A DNA stretch of 25,808 bases from positions 1 to 25,808 of the forward strand of contig JANBQS010000220.1 in the NCBI GenBank assembly GCA_027577415.1, written 5' to 3'. Shown here one piece after another: positions 9,412 to 16,741 of this stretch. Every line of letters begins with the position of its first letter. Within the stretch, counting starts at the first letter, position 1. The DNA comes from Coemansia sp. RSA 922 (Eukaryota; Kickxellomycota; Kickxellomycetes; Kickxellales; Kickxellaceae). The position numbers and the translations under genes were made by a program. The notes under the pieces were generated by a model. That model was not told the origin of the DNA. It was given only the letters and a program-made list of their open reading frames with translations, and searched no databases.

Positions 9412-9537
9412 CTAAGCAGCTCACTTGTTCGAGCTTTCATTGTTCAGCCTTTTCGCTATACTAGTACCCAACAACAAATCTATTTGCCCCAATTACCAAA
9501 GTTTACAATATGATTAGCTGTGAAACACCTGACATTG

Positions 9538-9699
9538 TCAATACCCGTGAAAACGGGGATACATAGGCTGTGGCGCTTCTGGGTGCCCAAACAAATGGTC
9601 TTGAAACGCTTCAACTCCTCGAATAACATAAATGCAATATGGACATTGGTATTTATCCAGCGTATCGTAGCCAAGTTTGTTGACAATGTGGTAAGCCAT
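9538..9699 (-). CDS. Single C2H2 zinc-finger microprotein (53 aa)
   Basis: This short minus-strand ORF has ATG at 9697-9699 and TGA at 9538-9540. Its centre is YQCPYCIYVIRGVEAFQDHL followed by FGHP. Cys19, Cys22, His35 and His39 fit the exact C-x2-C-x12-H-x3-H spacing of a classical zinc finger. The usual core Phe and Leu are replaced by Ile26 and Phe32. The flanks (MAYHIVNKLGYDTLDK and PEAPQPMYPRFHGY) are not recognised. A stand-alone single finger could be a micropeptide, an exon of a longer gene or a remnant of a multi-finger protein. Two other small minus-strand ORFs in this window carry fingers with the same 12-residue spacing. The ligand spacing is seen directly; expression is unknown. 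Confidence 0.5.
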   Translation of the reverse strand: MAYHIVNKLGYDTLDKYQCPYCIYVIRGVEAFQDHLFGHPEAPQPMYPRFHGY

Positions 9700-10395
9700 T
9701 TAGATAAAAAAAAAACGTAATGCAATAAAGCGTGTTGAGCAAGGAAAGAGGCAAGGATTGAATATTAGAGAATATTGTGAAGCCGCGATAATGGAGGCTG
9801 GTGCCATGGTTGCGCCTTTTATGACTTGATATTAGCTTGCAGTTGTTGAGCTCATATCTTTTCTATCAATCTCTCTCAATTCTAATAATAGAGTGTTCGT
9901 AATGGACATGGAATATTCGGCTTTCTTTGCAGATAAAAATTTTACTTTTCCAAATAAGCAAATAAAGAATATATTCATGAGAACATCGCGAAAGTCATCA
10001 CACTCCAATTAGGACCAAGTTCTCCTGAGGGAGACCCTACGCGGGCTAACTTCCACTCTTTGTTGTAAAGTATTTTTCGTCAAATCTAGCTATGCACACT
10101 CCTCGGGCTTTGGCCTTTGGAATGCATGTGTGTAAATGGTTAATGATTTGGATCAGGTCATAGCACTCAAGCTGGCAATAACAACACGTAAACCTTTGCA
10201 TGGTTTAACCTTGTGGTCTACTTTAAAAACTAGTTAGGTTGTACGTTAGGCGTACTTTAGGCACCAAAATTGTTTGCTAGAGTTCTTCAGTCGTTCTGAC
10301 CCAGTACAGTTAAATAAAGATATTGTAATAAAATATAAGAAATTGAAAGACAAGAAAGAACCAAAAACATTATACATCAATGGCAGCAGAAAATA
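9700..10395. other. Intergenic region, AT-rich, no convincing gene
   Basis: About 700 bases hold only very short ORFs, such as a 36-codon frame from the ATG near 9903 that I do not recognise. At 10141-10160 lies TAATGATTTGGATCAGGTCA, nearly identical to a block in the divergent promoter at 7397-7416. At about 10280 there is TTCTTCAGTCGT, similar to CTCTTCAGTCAT near 2897 upstream of the 3170 gene. The region may be an orphaned copy of an array promoter. Confidence 0.4.
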
Positions 10396-10572
10396 ATGGT
10401 TGTCGGTGCGATTTTGGTCAATGAAGAAAGAAAAAAAACCTACATAAAACCGAACTGCGGTTTAGTTGAGCACCCAGAAGTGGTTTCACATGATGAACAT
10501 ATGCTATTATTATTGCCTGATAATGCGCAAATGTGCTATTGCCATTTTTCTTTTTCTGGTCTACCGCCCTAA
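10396..10572 (+). CDS. Hypothetical small ORF (58 aa), Cys/His-containing
   Basis: The ORF runs from ATG at 10396-10398 to TAA at 10570-10572. I do not recognise it. It contains KPNCGLVEHPEV and later MCYCHFSF, so Cys and His are over-represented, but no standard zinc-finger spacing is present. The DNA TTGAGCACCCAGAAG (10466-10480) repeats, in inverted orientation and with one change, a segment of the zinc-finger ORF at 9538-9699 (plus-strand positions 9576-9590). It may therefore be a rearranged relative of that ORF or a chance frame. Nothing shows that it is expressed. Confidence 0.25.
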   Translation: MVVGAILVNEERKKTYIKPNCGLVEHPEVVSHDEHMLLLLPDNAQMCYCHFSFSGLPP

Positions 10573-10634
10573 ACAACAACGTACGTTTTTAGTAAAGTAT
10601 ATGACAAATGATAGATAATGATTGAGATAAGGAT

Positions 10635-10950
10635 CTATAAATCACCCCACTCATGCCAATTGATTTCCTTGAGCTTGCTCTGATAAAGAGGGTATGTGGT
10701 ACTTTTATTTAGCTCTGAGCAACTACTAACAAATGGCAAATCGCTTAAAGGATTAAAAACATCGAGTATGTAGGGGCAAGCCAGCGCTAGCAAAAACGCA
10801 TAGCGATCGTATTTGAACAGCATTTTTCTCAATGTCCCTCATGTTTAGCGACAACTCTATCTGTTTGGAATTTGACAATTTCCCCGAGTAAAAGTCCGGC
10901 CTTGAAGGTAAATTGTTGCTGGCCCGGGCCACTGCTGCACTCAATATAAG
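10635..10950 (-). pseudogene. Decayed 3' remnant of an F-box/LRR-like array gene
   Basis: The minus-strand frame ending with TAG at 10635-10637 reads YDRYAFLLALACP, the family's most conserved C-terminal motif (compare DYIMLLALACP and CILLLALACP). After a spacer come NPLSDLPFVSS and YPLYQSKLKEI, matching NPDVVPNHHS and YSKYASRLEKL of the 7720 protein. Upstream the similarity continues in another frame (LNMRDIEKNA, overlapping 10753-10944), so at least one frameshift is present. No F-box or central part can be traced further upstream with confidence. The remnant lies downstream of, and on the same strand as, the intact member at 11241-13037, as expected for an old tandem copy. The C-terminal match is convincing; the upstream limit is a guess. 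Confidence 0.6.
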
Positions 10951-11240
10951 CGTGTCTGCTTTGAACTCCTAATGCCAAGTCATTTAATCTAGAACATAAG
11001 GTATAGAGCTTGAAGACTATATTGTAGGGCTGAAAAATGGAGAAACTGAATGTGTTATTCAAAAGAAAGAAAATGCTTATAATATCCTTTGTAATGATGC
11101 AACTACTTGTGCGGTCAAAGGGGTTTAGAAGGTTTAACATAGCCAAGGGTAAAATAGAGTAGAAAGATTATGTGAAAGAAGAAACAAAATACTAGCCACT
11201 CTAATAGCAATTGAGTGCATGATGGATATTCTGAAGGGTA

Positions 11241-13037
11241 TCATTTTTTCACCTGACCACTGTGCCGTGTGTTTATAACCTTGCTCCCTTTAAACAACCG
11301 AAGAAGACGTGGAGCATATTTGCTAAATGGCCCACTACGAGTGGCCTTGACAACACTGTCATAATAATAGCTCATAAAACCCTCAAGTATTTCCACAGGT
11401 CGAAAGTTTGGGCATACAAGCGCAAGAAGCATAATAAAATTGACGTTAGCAATCTTACCCTCGTCTTTGGAATGCGGAAAACGCAGGGTTTTCAAGTGCC
11501 TTCCCGTGTCGCTATACGTGTAGGCAATGTGGTCAGGCAAGTCGTTGTCAGAAATATGGTCAAACTCCGAACCATTCTCACCAATACTGCAAGTAAGCCT
11601 GGTAAGAATGGGAAGTGCCTTTAACAGGCACAACATATTATAGAGCGATACCCTGTCTCGCCACAATGTTAACTCCTGTATGAACTCAAAACAGTAGTCA
11701 TCATGCCGAGTCAACGCAACCAGGCACGTGTTTGGCGCCCCACACATAAGGTTCATTCTACACGCATTGTTTGCCAGACTGCGGATGAATTTGTGCACCA
11801 TGTCATCCGAGCTTGGTGATTGATAACGGTCGTGACCAAGTTCGTTTACAAGTACTCTTTTCAAGCTCTTATACTCTTTGCCAAATGCTTGACTGTTGTT
11901 TAGCATTGCCATCATTTCTCTGCTCAGGCGTATCTCCAGCTCCTCTAAGGTGTCACTATTTCCTCGGAACATGACATCATCGCCAAATGGATAACCCATC
12001 TGTAGTTGCAAGCTCTTTAGTACTGGGAAGGGCACAATACCAGGGGCAAATACGGGTGCAGATGAGTCATTCAAAACAACCATGTACATTTGCAAGTGTA
12101 AAAGCTTTGGGTAAACAACAGGCACATCATTAACGTCATAAATCAATGCCTTGGCCCTATGAATTCCAATGTCCAAATATTGAAGCACATTGGCACACTT
12201 GTGAACTAGACTAGAGTGCCAGTTTGGTGAATCTCGGCAGCTCAGCTTTAGTACAGAAAGCTGAGAAATGCAGTCAATAGTTGACGGATGCCTCAAGAGC
12301 AATAATTCTCCAAAGTCTAGCATGGACCCCTTAGTGTTGCTGCAAAGTGAATCAACAAATAAACCAAAAACTTCTTCATTGTGCTGCTCCATGCGCGTAG
12401 ATCGGCCTGCCCACATTACCTTAGACATGGTCACAGCCGGAGTCATGGACCTAAGCAATTGGGCCAGTTCAACACTGTTGTTAATGGCTATATCTCGAGA
12501 GTCTATAGACCCCGTCATACCCTCAGTCATTACAACACATAGTTTATGAGCATTGGTGAATGTTCCAAAGCCTTTCATAAACTTTGTCAACAGTTTGTGG
12601 GCATCGCCGCTTGCTATACCGACCCCAGAAACTTTAACATTGAGCTCCCTAACTGAGTCTGTGGAGAGGTCAAACCAATTGAACTTTCCGCTCCAACCGA
12701 CCAGCTGCATAAAGACCTTTCTTTTATAAACATTAATGACAATGTCAAGCTCACTCCACAGGTAGTCCTGAGCTGCCTGTCGCCAAGCAGAGCAGACACT
12801 CATCATTGCCTTCATATTGGACTTGTTGCACACTACGCGTTGAAAACGAGGCCTACCTTCTTCTACGACGTATTGTATAACTCGGTGCAAAACATCGGAT
12901 GGAAGCCTTTGAGCCAGAGAGTCGTTGGTTGTTTTGAGCCCAAGCATCGATTTGACCAAGTCCTTAAGCTTGGTTAATGGCCTTGCCCTATCTTGGCAAA
13001 GCTGGGGCATGCTTGGAGGTGGGGAATTGTTGGGCAT
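11241..13037 (-). CDS. F-box/LRR-like protein, intact array member (minus strand)
   Basis: I chose the ATG at 13035-13037, giving 598 residues and TGA at 11241-11243. A longer in-frame ATG at 13250 would add 71 residues translated from leader-like sequence with no family match. The protein has an N-terminal extension of about 38 residues relative to sisters. The F-box-like module follows at about 40-95 (SLAQRLPSDVLHRVIQYVV, then MMSVCSAWRQAAQDYLW). Leucine-rich segments follow with LVHKCANVLQYL, MFRGNSDTLEEL, LLKALPILTRL, IMLLALVCPNF and PFSKYAPRLLRLF. It ends in a basic tail. Its closest relative by eye is the frameshifted copy at 830-2555, so the two orientations of the array are recently related. 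Upstream lie a perfect CRE-type palindrome at 13287-13300 and a pyrimidine-rich leader. Confidence 0.87.
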   Translation of the reverse strand: MPNNSPPPSMPQLCQDRARPLTKLKDLVKSMLGLKTTNDSLAQRLPSDVLHRVIQYVVEEGRPRFQRVVCNKSNMKAMMSVCSAWRQAAQDYLWSELDIVINVYKRKVFMQLVGWSGKFNWFDLSTDSVRELNVKVSGVGIASGDAHKLLTKFMKGFGTFTNAHKLCVVMTEGMTGSIDSRDIAINNSVELAQLLRSMTPAVTMSKVMWAGRSTRMEQHNEEVFGLFVDSLCSNTKGSMLDFGELLLLRHPSTIDCISQLSVLKLSCRDSPNWHSSLVHKCANVLQYLDIGIHRAKALIYDVNDVPVVYPKLLHLQMYMVVLNDSSAPVFAPGIVPFPVLKSLQLQMGYPFGDDVMFRGNSDTLEELEIRLSREMMAMLNNSQAFGKEYKSLKRVLVNELGHDRYQSPSSDDMVHKFIRSLANNACRMNLMCGAPNTCLVALTRHDDYCFEFIQELTLWRDRVSLYNMLCLLKALPILTRLTCSIGENGSEFDHISDNDLPDHIAYTYSDTGRHLKTLRFPHSKDEGKIANVNFIMLLALVCPNFRPVEILEGFMSYYYDSVVKATRSGPFSKYAPRLLRLFKGSKVINTRHSGQVKK

Positions 13038-13286
13038 AACAGTAAACAATAGCAGACTAAGTAAAACAGCAGGTAAAATAGTTTGTAGACAAAAATGGTA
13101 GCTGGAGCAAAAGAAGGAGTGGACAGGTATTGTCAAACTAGAAATTTTCTTTTGAATGCCACGCCCTGCCTTTGCCGTCTGTTTTTCCTTTGAAAACGCA
13201 ATCCTCCTTTTTGGGAAAGAAAGACATTGTTGCCTTTGGCAAATAAGCAAAGGTAGCCAATGTCAATGACAGGCTAGGTCTCTTTT

Positions 13287-13300
13287 TTATGACGTCATAA
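13287..13300. promoter_or_regulatory. Perfect CRE/ATF-type palindrome
   Basis: TTATGACGTCATAA is a perfect 14-base palindrome containing TGACGTCA, the known binding site of CREB/ATF-type bZIP factors. It lies about 250 bases upstream of the ATG at 13037 and just downstream of the small zinc-finger ORF ending at 13348. It is best placed to regulate the F-box gene. The site is seen directly; use by a bZIP factor is inference. Confidence 0.5.
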
Positions 13301-13347
13301 GTAAAAAAGAATGTGCTAGTGTGTTTATTTTTTTTAGTGTGGTAGAT

Positions 13348-13542
13348 CTATCTCCAGTCTGACAAACGGTGATTGCATGTACAAGATTCACCTTTAAAAA
13401 TGTACACCTCATCGACTTTTAGTATGGCTTTTCCATTTCGCTTGGCTTCTCGCACGCATTCTAGTTTGTGGTGATAGGTTTCATGCGGGCAAGTGAACTC
13501 GCTACGACAATAATGACAAGTAAAATTTTCTGTAGCATGCAT
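13348..13542 (-). CDS. Single C2HC zinc-finger small protein (64 aa)
   Basis: This minus-strand ORF has ATG at 13540-13542 and ends in TGG-CGC-like WR before the stop at 13348. The finger is FTCHYCRSEFTCPHETYHHK followed by LEC. Cys9, Cys12, His25 and Cys29 match C-x2-C-x12-H-x3-C, and Phe16 is at the canonical core position. A second cluster, ESCTCNH, lies near the C-terminus and could add ligands. The spacing from the second zinc Cys to the final Cys is the same as in the ORF at 15011-15205, suggesting a small family. The function is unknown: a lone finger may bind protein or nucleic acid, or be the 3' exon of a longer gene. A donor-like GTAAGT lies just upstream, at the end of another minus-strand ORF. 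Confidence 0.5.
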   Translation of the reverse strand: MHATENFTCHYCRSEFTCPHETYHHKLECVREAKRNGKAILKVDEVYIFKGESCTCNHRLSDWR

Positions 13543-13563
13543 ATTGTAAAAGTAAAAAATGAC

Positions 13564-13809
13564 TTACTTGAGAGAGGATAAAAAGAAAAGAACACCAGTA
13601 GCCATTGCTCCATTTATATTTTGGCAGCCGAGGAGAGCATATCCGACCTTGGCAAAAATTGATGACCTATAAACAAGAGAAGTTGGAAGTGACTGATAAA
13701 AACTAGTCCACCATACTGTGTATCTATCTGCTAGATGTAATCCTGGCGTCATTCTGGGGCATTTCGTGATTGATTTATAGGGCGCTGTAAGTATCAGAGT
13801 TGGCTCCAT
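13564..13809 (-). CDS. Hypothetical ORF (81 aa), possible upstream exon
   Basis: This is an open frame from ATG (13807-13809) to TAA (13564-13566). I do not recognise it. The C-terminal third is hydrophobic (VGYALLGCQNINGAMATGVL, then FFLSS), possibly a membrane segment. The last codons read CTC-AAG-TAA-GTC, so the stop lies inside the donor-like string GTAAGT. Splicing from there to the TAG at the end of CGTAG (about 66 bases on) would keep the frame of the zinc-finger ORF but remove its first Cys pair. The nearer CAG would shift the frame. The coding case is therefore weak. Confidence 0.25.
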   Translation of the reverse strand: MEPTLILTAPYKSITKCPRMTPGLHLADRYTVWWTSFYQSLPTSLVYRSSIFAKVGYALLGCQNINGAMATGVLFFLSSLK

Positions 13810-14117
13810 TCAGAGATGAATGATTTTAGGAACACTGATAATAACGTTTAACGAGAGTACGAATGTTTCCACCCTGTTAAGCAATTTTGAATTGGTCGAA
13901 GGAAGCACTGGTATAGGAAGTACAGCCATGACATGCATTTGCTATAAGCTGGTAACTGCTATAACATGGATGGGCAATGCAGCTGCGGTACCCAACTCTT
14001 TGAAAATAGTGTAAGAGGCTTACTAGTGTGGAAGAGCTTTTAGTTTATAGATTGAAATACAACTACTACTAAAAAAAATAAACTCTAAAGTTCCATAGCT
14101 CTATTCTTCACTGCCCT
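13810..14117. other. Intergenic, no convincing gene
   Basis: About 310 bases. A 64-codon plus-strand frame (13820-14014) has no recognisable motif and no family relative in the window. I see nothing else beyond AT-rich sequence. Confidence 0.4.
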
Positions 14118-14513
14118 TTAAGGGGTTGGAGTTATGATATTTAAACGTATTCTGTTTTCTCTATTCTTTCCTCCTACTATCCCCGATTCGGAAAGGTCCT
14201 TGTTGAAGTCAGGAGTGGTGTAAGCTTCAGGTTCTGAGCTAGTCATTAGTGAAATCCTATTATTTTCACGAGTAAACAAACACCCCTTACAGACTTGGCG
14301 CTCTCTACAGTTAGGGCATGCTTTGCAAAGTGACATACTCTCGCAACTCTGACAGGGACCATCGCCATCTAGAGTTACACGTAATGCTTTGCATATGTTT
14401 CCCAAATTGTCATTTAGACTGCCTCCACTGTACTCTGCCTTGACGGTTTTTAAGGTAGGGTAAGCGATGTACCTGATGGTGAATCCAGCTGGCTTTGAAG
14501 TGTCTTGGCTCAT
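14118..14513 (-). CDS. Small cysteine-rich, probably zinc-binding protein (131 aa)
   Basis: The ORF runs from ATG at 14511-14513 to its stop at 14118. I do not recognise the family. Residues 54-78 carry seven cysteines as paired knuckles: PCQSC, LCKACPNC and VCKGC, at Cys54, 57, 63, 66, 69, 75 and 78, with Cys41 just before. Such CxxC pairs usually bind zinc; here that is inference. The N-terminal part (FTIRYIAYPTLKTVKAEYSG) could be a small beta-structured domain, and the C-terminal 50 residues look disordered. It lies between two small zinc-finger ORFs on the same strand. A/T-rich TATTTATT just upstream (about 14545) may act as a TATA-like element. Confidence 0.5.
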   Translation of the reverse strand: MSQDTSKPAGFTIRYIAYPTLKTVKAEYSGGSLNDNLGNICKALRVTLDGDGPCQSCESMSLCKACPNCRERQVCKGCLFTRENNRISLMTSSEPEAYTTPDFNKDLSESGIVGGKNRENRIRLNIITPTP

Positions 14514-15010
14514 AGCTTGAGAAAGGGATGCTTCACTACAGAATAAATAGAGGGATGCAAAAAGTATAGAGAAAAGAAAAGAGTGCTTGCCGGGAAAGGC
14601 TGGTCAGCCCCGTTTTGACATAAAAGCCCTCACTCAGCTTGGCTGAAAGCGTCTTCTTTCAAAGGGAGACTTTTTTGAGAAGAAAAAAGCGTTGGGGGTA
14701 CGTTGAAGACTTGACCAGCTTTTAGAAAAGCAAAGGCCTGATTTGATTAGATTCACCCAACCACTTGAACTTGTTGGGGAGCGTCAATTTTAAAGAGGAA
14801 CCTAGTAAGCAAGCTGCGATATTAGAATGGTATCTGCAATGCACTGATATATAAATAGCTAGTTATCAAAATGTTTTAGACCCACTGGTGAGCTTCACCT
14901 TTCTTCTTTTCAGACAAGCTCTTCTGAGGCGCTGTTTTTAAGCTAACGTATATATTGAATAACAAAGATCAGCTTTCACGTATGACATAGTGCTATAACT
15001 CTCCAGTGCA
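14514..15010. other. Intergenic region, short hairpins only
   Basis: About 500 bases without a supportable gene. It shows small inverted repeats, such as GGCTG-GT-CAGCC near 14599-14610 and GGTGA-GCT-TCACC near 14887-14899. A TATATAAATA string lies near 14848-14857. I cannot assign a function. Confidence 0.4.
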
Positions 15011-15205
15011 CTAGTTGATATTGTGCAATTTTTTCAGCTCTTCGTCAGTGATTATTTTAGTGTGGCAAATTCGCGAATGCGTTTCATAACTTGTCTTGTT
15101 GAAAAACTTTTCGTTACAATAATAAAAATACGCGTCTACAAAAGTCCCACTAGATTTAGGCTGTTTTGGCTTACGCGGGCGAGAAGTCGTGTTGGACTGC
15201 GACAT
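15011..15205 (-). CDS. Small protein with degenerate single zinc finger (64 aa)
   Basis: I chose the ATG at 15203-15205 (MSQSNTTSRPRKPKQPKSS) over the in-frame ATG at 15298. A TATATATA sequence at about 15312-15319 places transcription start near or after 15298. The protein has a basic Pro/Lys N-terminus followed by AYFYYCNEKFFNKTSYETHS and RICH. Cys30, His43 and Cys47 match a C2HC finger with canonical spacing, and Phe34 is in the core position. The position expected for the first Cys (27) is Phe, encoded by TTT, one base from TGT. The finger has therefore lost one ligand or uses another residue. From Cys30 to Cys47 it has the same spacing as the ORF at 13348-13542. The function is unknown; it may be a decaying member of a small-finger family. 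Confidence 0.45.
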   Translation of the reverse strand: MSQSNTTSRPRKPKQPKSSGTFVDAYFYYCNEKFFNKTSYETHSRICHTKIITDEELKKLHNIN

Positions 15206-15867
15206 TTTAGGCTTGGGCGGGGGGTGATGCGTAGAGTTGTAAAAAATGTAGAATAACTTTATAACAAAGAGTTGTTGGTGTGCTCGACTATTTCGCAAGA
15301 GCGGATACCTTGTATATATAGGCTACTTTTATATCTCCTCGGCTTACTTGGCACAATAGTCAACAACAGCCACATGTACTATATGTTTAGTAAAACGTGA
15401 GCATTCAGATATAAGATTAAAGTGAAACTTATTGACCCGTACCTTGTTTGATGGTAACACTGAGTCAAAGATAATGATCAAGGTGCATATTCTAAAAGCA
15501 CTGTAGGCTAGATCTGTATTAGCAAATTTGGCTCACCTTATCTAGCATGCGACAAAAAAAAGAACATGCCTTTTGAGCTCTTTAAAATAATTTTATTGCT
15601 TTGAGGCAAAAAAATTTATTAGAGAAAGAATCGCTTTGTAAGCAATTTACTACAAGCGCCTTTTAAAAGGCCTCTTTTTTGTTTGTTTGAAAGTGGCCAC
15701 TTCTTTATATTTTTTTTCCTTTGTCTTGGTCTTTTTATCCCTCTCATCTCTCAATTATAAAATAGTTGGCCTTTGCTACGCGTCTATTTCTCGCCACCCT
15801 TCTCTCTATTTTTATAAAAATTCATTCCTCATTCTTACTTTATTTTATCTTTACATTTTTTCACACT
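15206..15867. promoter_or_regulatory. Divergent intergenic region upstream of the GPI-protein gene
   Basis: About 660 bases. For the minus strand there is a TATATATA near 15312-15319. For the plus strand there are TATAAAAT at 15756-15763 and TATAAAA at 15813-15819, followed by a T-rich leader up to the ATG at 15868. A perfect 14-base palindrome, GCCTTTTAAAAGGC, lies at 15658-15671. No gene is visible between these signals. Confidence 0.45.
15658..15671. repeat. Perfect 14-base palindrome
   Basis: GCCTTTTAAAAGGC is fully self-complementary and lies about 200 bases upstream of the ATG at 15868. It resembles a widened CArG-like box (CC, eight A/T, GG), which is not the standard six-A/T MADS-box site. 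Regulatory use is speculative. Confidence 0.3.
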
Positions 15868-16539
15868 ATGCATATTCATACTACTACTGTTGTCTCTCTT
15901 GCTGCCGCGCTGGTCGGTGTGCAGCACATGTCTGTTGCGATGGCTTCTTCGGATAACGATATGCGCGCTGGCGTGCCACTACGTATTGACCCAGTTTGCG
16001 CAAACGCTGAAGGCCAGTTAATGTGTGCCAGCGATACCTCACTAATGATCTGTGACCACGCACGCTGGACATTCCTCTCAAACTGTCCAGAGGGTACAAT
16101 GTGCCAAAACAACCGGTGCATCAATTCAGCCGACTTTACCAAACCAGCTGACCAGCCACCAAACCCGCCATCAAAGGCTCCAGTGCCAACACCCACTAGC
16201 ACTTCAACTACTAGCACCAAGTCATCGAGTACCTCGTCTACTGAATCATCAATGTCTGGTAGCAACACCAAGAGCGATTCAAAGCAATCTAGCAAGTCGT
16301 CTACTAAATCCTCGGCAACTAGAAGTAGCTCCAAGAATAATTCGAGCAAACCATCGAGCAAGCCCTCGAGCATTCCTAATATTGTCGAGGTCGACAAGAT
16401 GCCTGACTTTGACATGGATGAGGACGACGACAAGCCATCTCGTTCGTCATCATCGTCTTCCGGCGCTGATAGCCAGTTCAACATGGCTATTCCAGTGGTT
16501 GCTATTGTCGTTCCATACATTCTCATGCAACTTTTCTAA
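15868..16539 (+). CDS. GPI-anchored Ser/Thr-rich cell-surface protein with six-Cys chitin-binding-like module
   Basis: ATG at 15868 gives 223 residues; an upstream in-frame TTG at 15766 only extends into the T-rich leader. Residues 1-27 are a signal peptide (TTVVSLAAALVGVQHMSVAM). Residues about 44-84 contain six cysteines (44, 53, 62, 73, 79, 84) in a pattern like fungal CBM19-type modules: VCANAEGQLMC, then MICDHARWTFLSNCPEGTMC. This suggests binding to chitin or another wall glycan. A Pro/Ser/Thr/Lys-rich stalk (about 95-170) follows, likely heavily O-glycosylated, then an acidic DMDEDDDK patch. A Ser-rich region with a plausible GPI attachment site (SSGAD) precedes the hydrophobic tail MAIPVVAIVVPYILMQLF. 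It probably sits at the plasma membrane or in the cell wall. The architecture is clear; the CBM family call is moderate. Confidence 0.85.
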   Translation: MHIHTTTVVSLAAALVGVQHMSVAMASSDNDMRAGVPLRIDPVCANAEGQLMCASDTSLMICDHARWTFLSNCPEGTMCQNNRCINSADFTKPADQPPNPPSKAPVPTPTSTSTTSTKSSSTSSTESSMSGSNTKSDSKQSSKSSTKSSATRSSSKNNSSKPSSKPSSIPNIVEVDKMPDFDMDEDDDKPSRSSSSSSGADSQFNMAIPVVAIVVPYILMQLF

Positions 16540-16609
16540 GTCTTCTTTTATGTTGTCTCACCCCCAAGTTTATTACAATATATACTTTCTTTTTTGTAAA
16601 TATACCTTT

Positions 16610-16741
16610 TTAGAGCTTGGCTGATTGCAACCGTCTAGATTCAATGTCTCGTAGTACGCGACGCAATATCTTGCCCGAGGCTGATTTTGGAATAGATTCG
16701 ACTAGTTCTACGCCGCCGCGCAATGCCTTGTAGTGAGCCAC
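16610..16741 (-). other. Orphaned C-terminus of the acyl-CoA ligase (A10 motif and AKL end)
   Basis: Directly after the TGA at 16742-16744, the same minus-strand frame stays open for 43 codons to TAA at 16610-16612. It reads VAHYKALRGGVELVESIPKS, then ASGKILRRVLRD, and ends in SAKL. This is the conserved C-terminal lobe of 4CL-like ligases. It includes the A10 motif whose Lys (in SGKIL) is needed for adenylate formation, and it ends in AKL, a PTS1-type peroxisomal signal. It is present but out of reach of normal translation. Confidence 0.85.

Noticed and set aside
10010..10060. Possible structured RNA around TCTCCTGAGGGAGA
   Set aside because: Only a five-base stem; no tRNA, 5S or snRNA landmarks could be found.
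15876..16526. 216-codon antisense ORF over the GPI-protein gene
   Set aside because: It is a Leu/Asp/Ser-rich mirror of the Ser/Lys/Thr-rich stalk; the plus frame has a signal peptide, Cys module and GPI tail.
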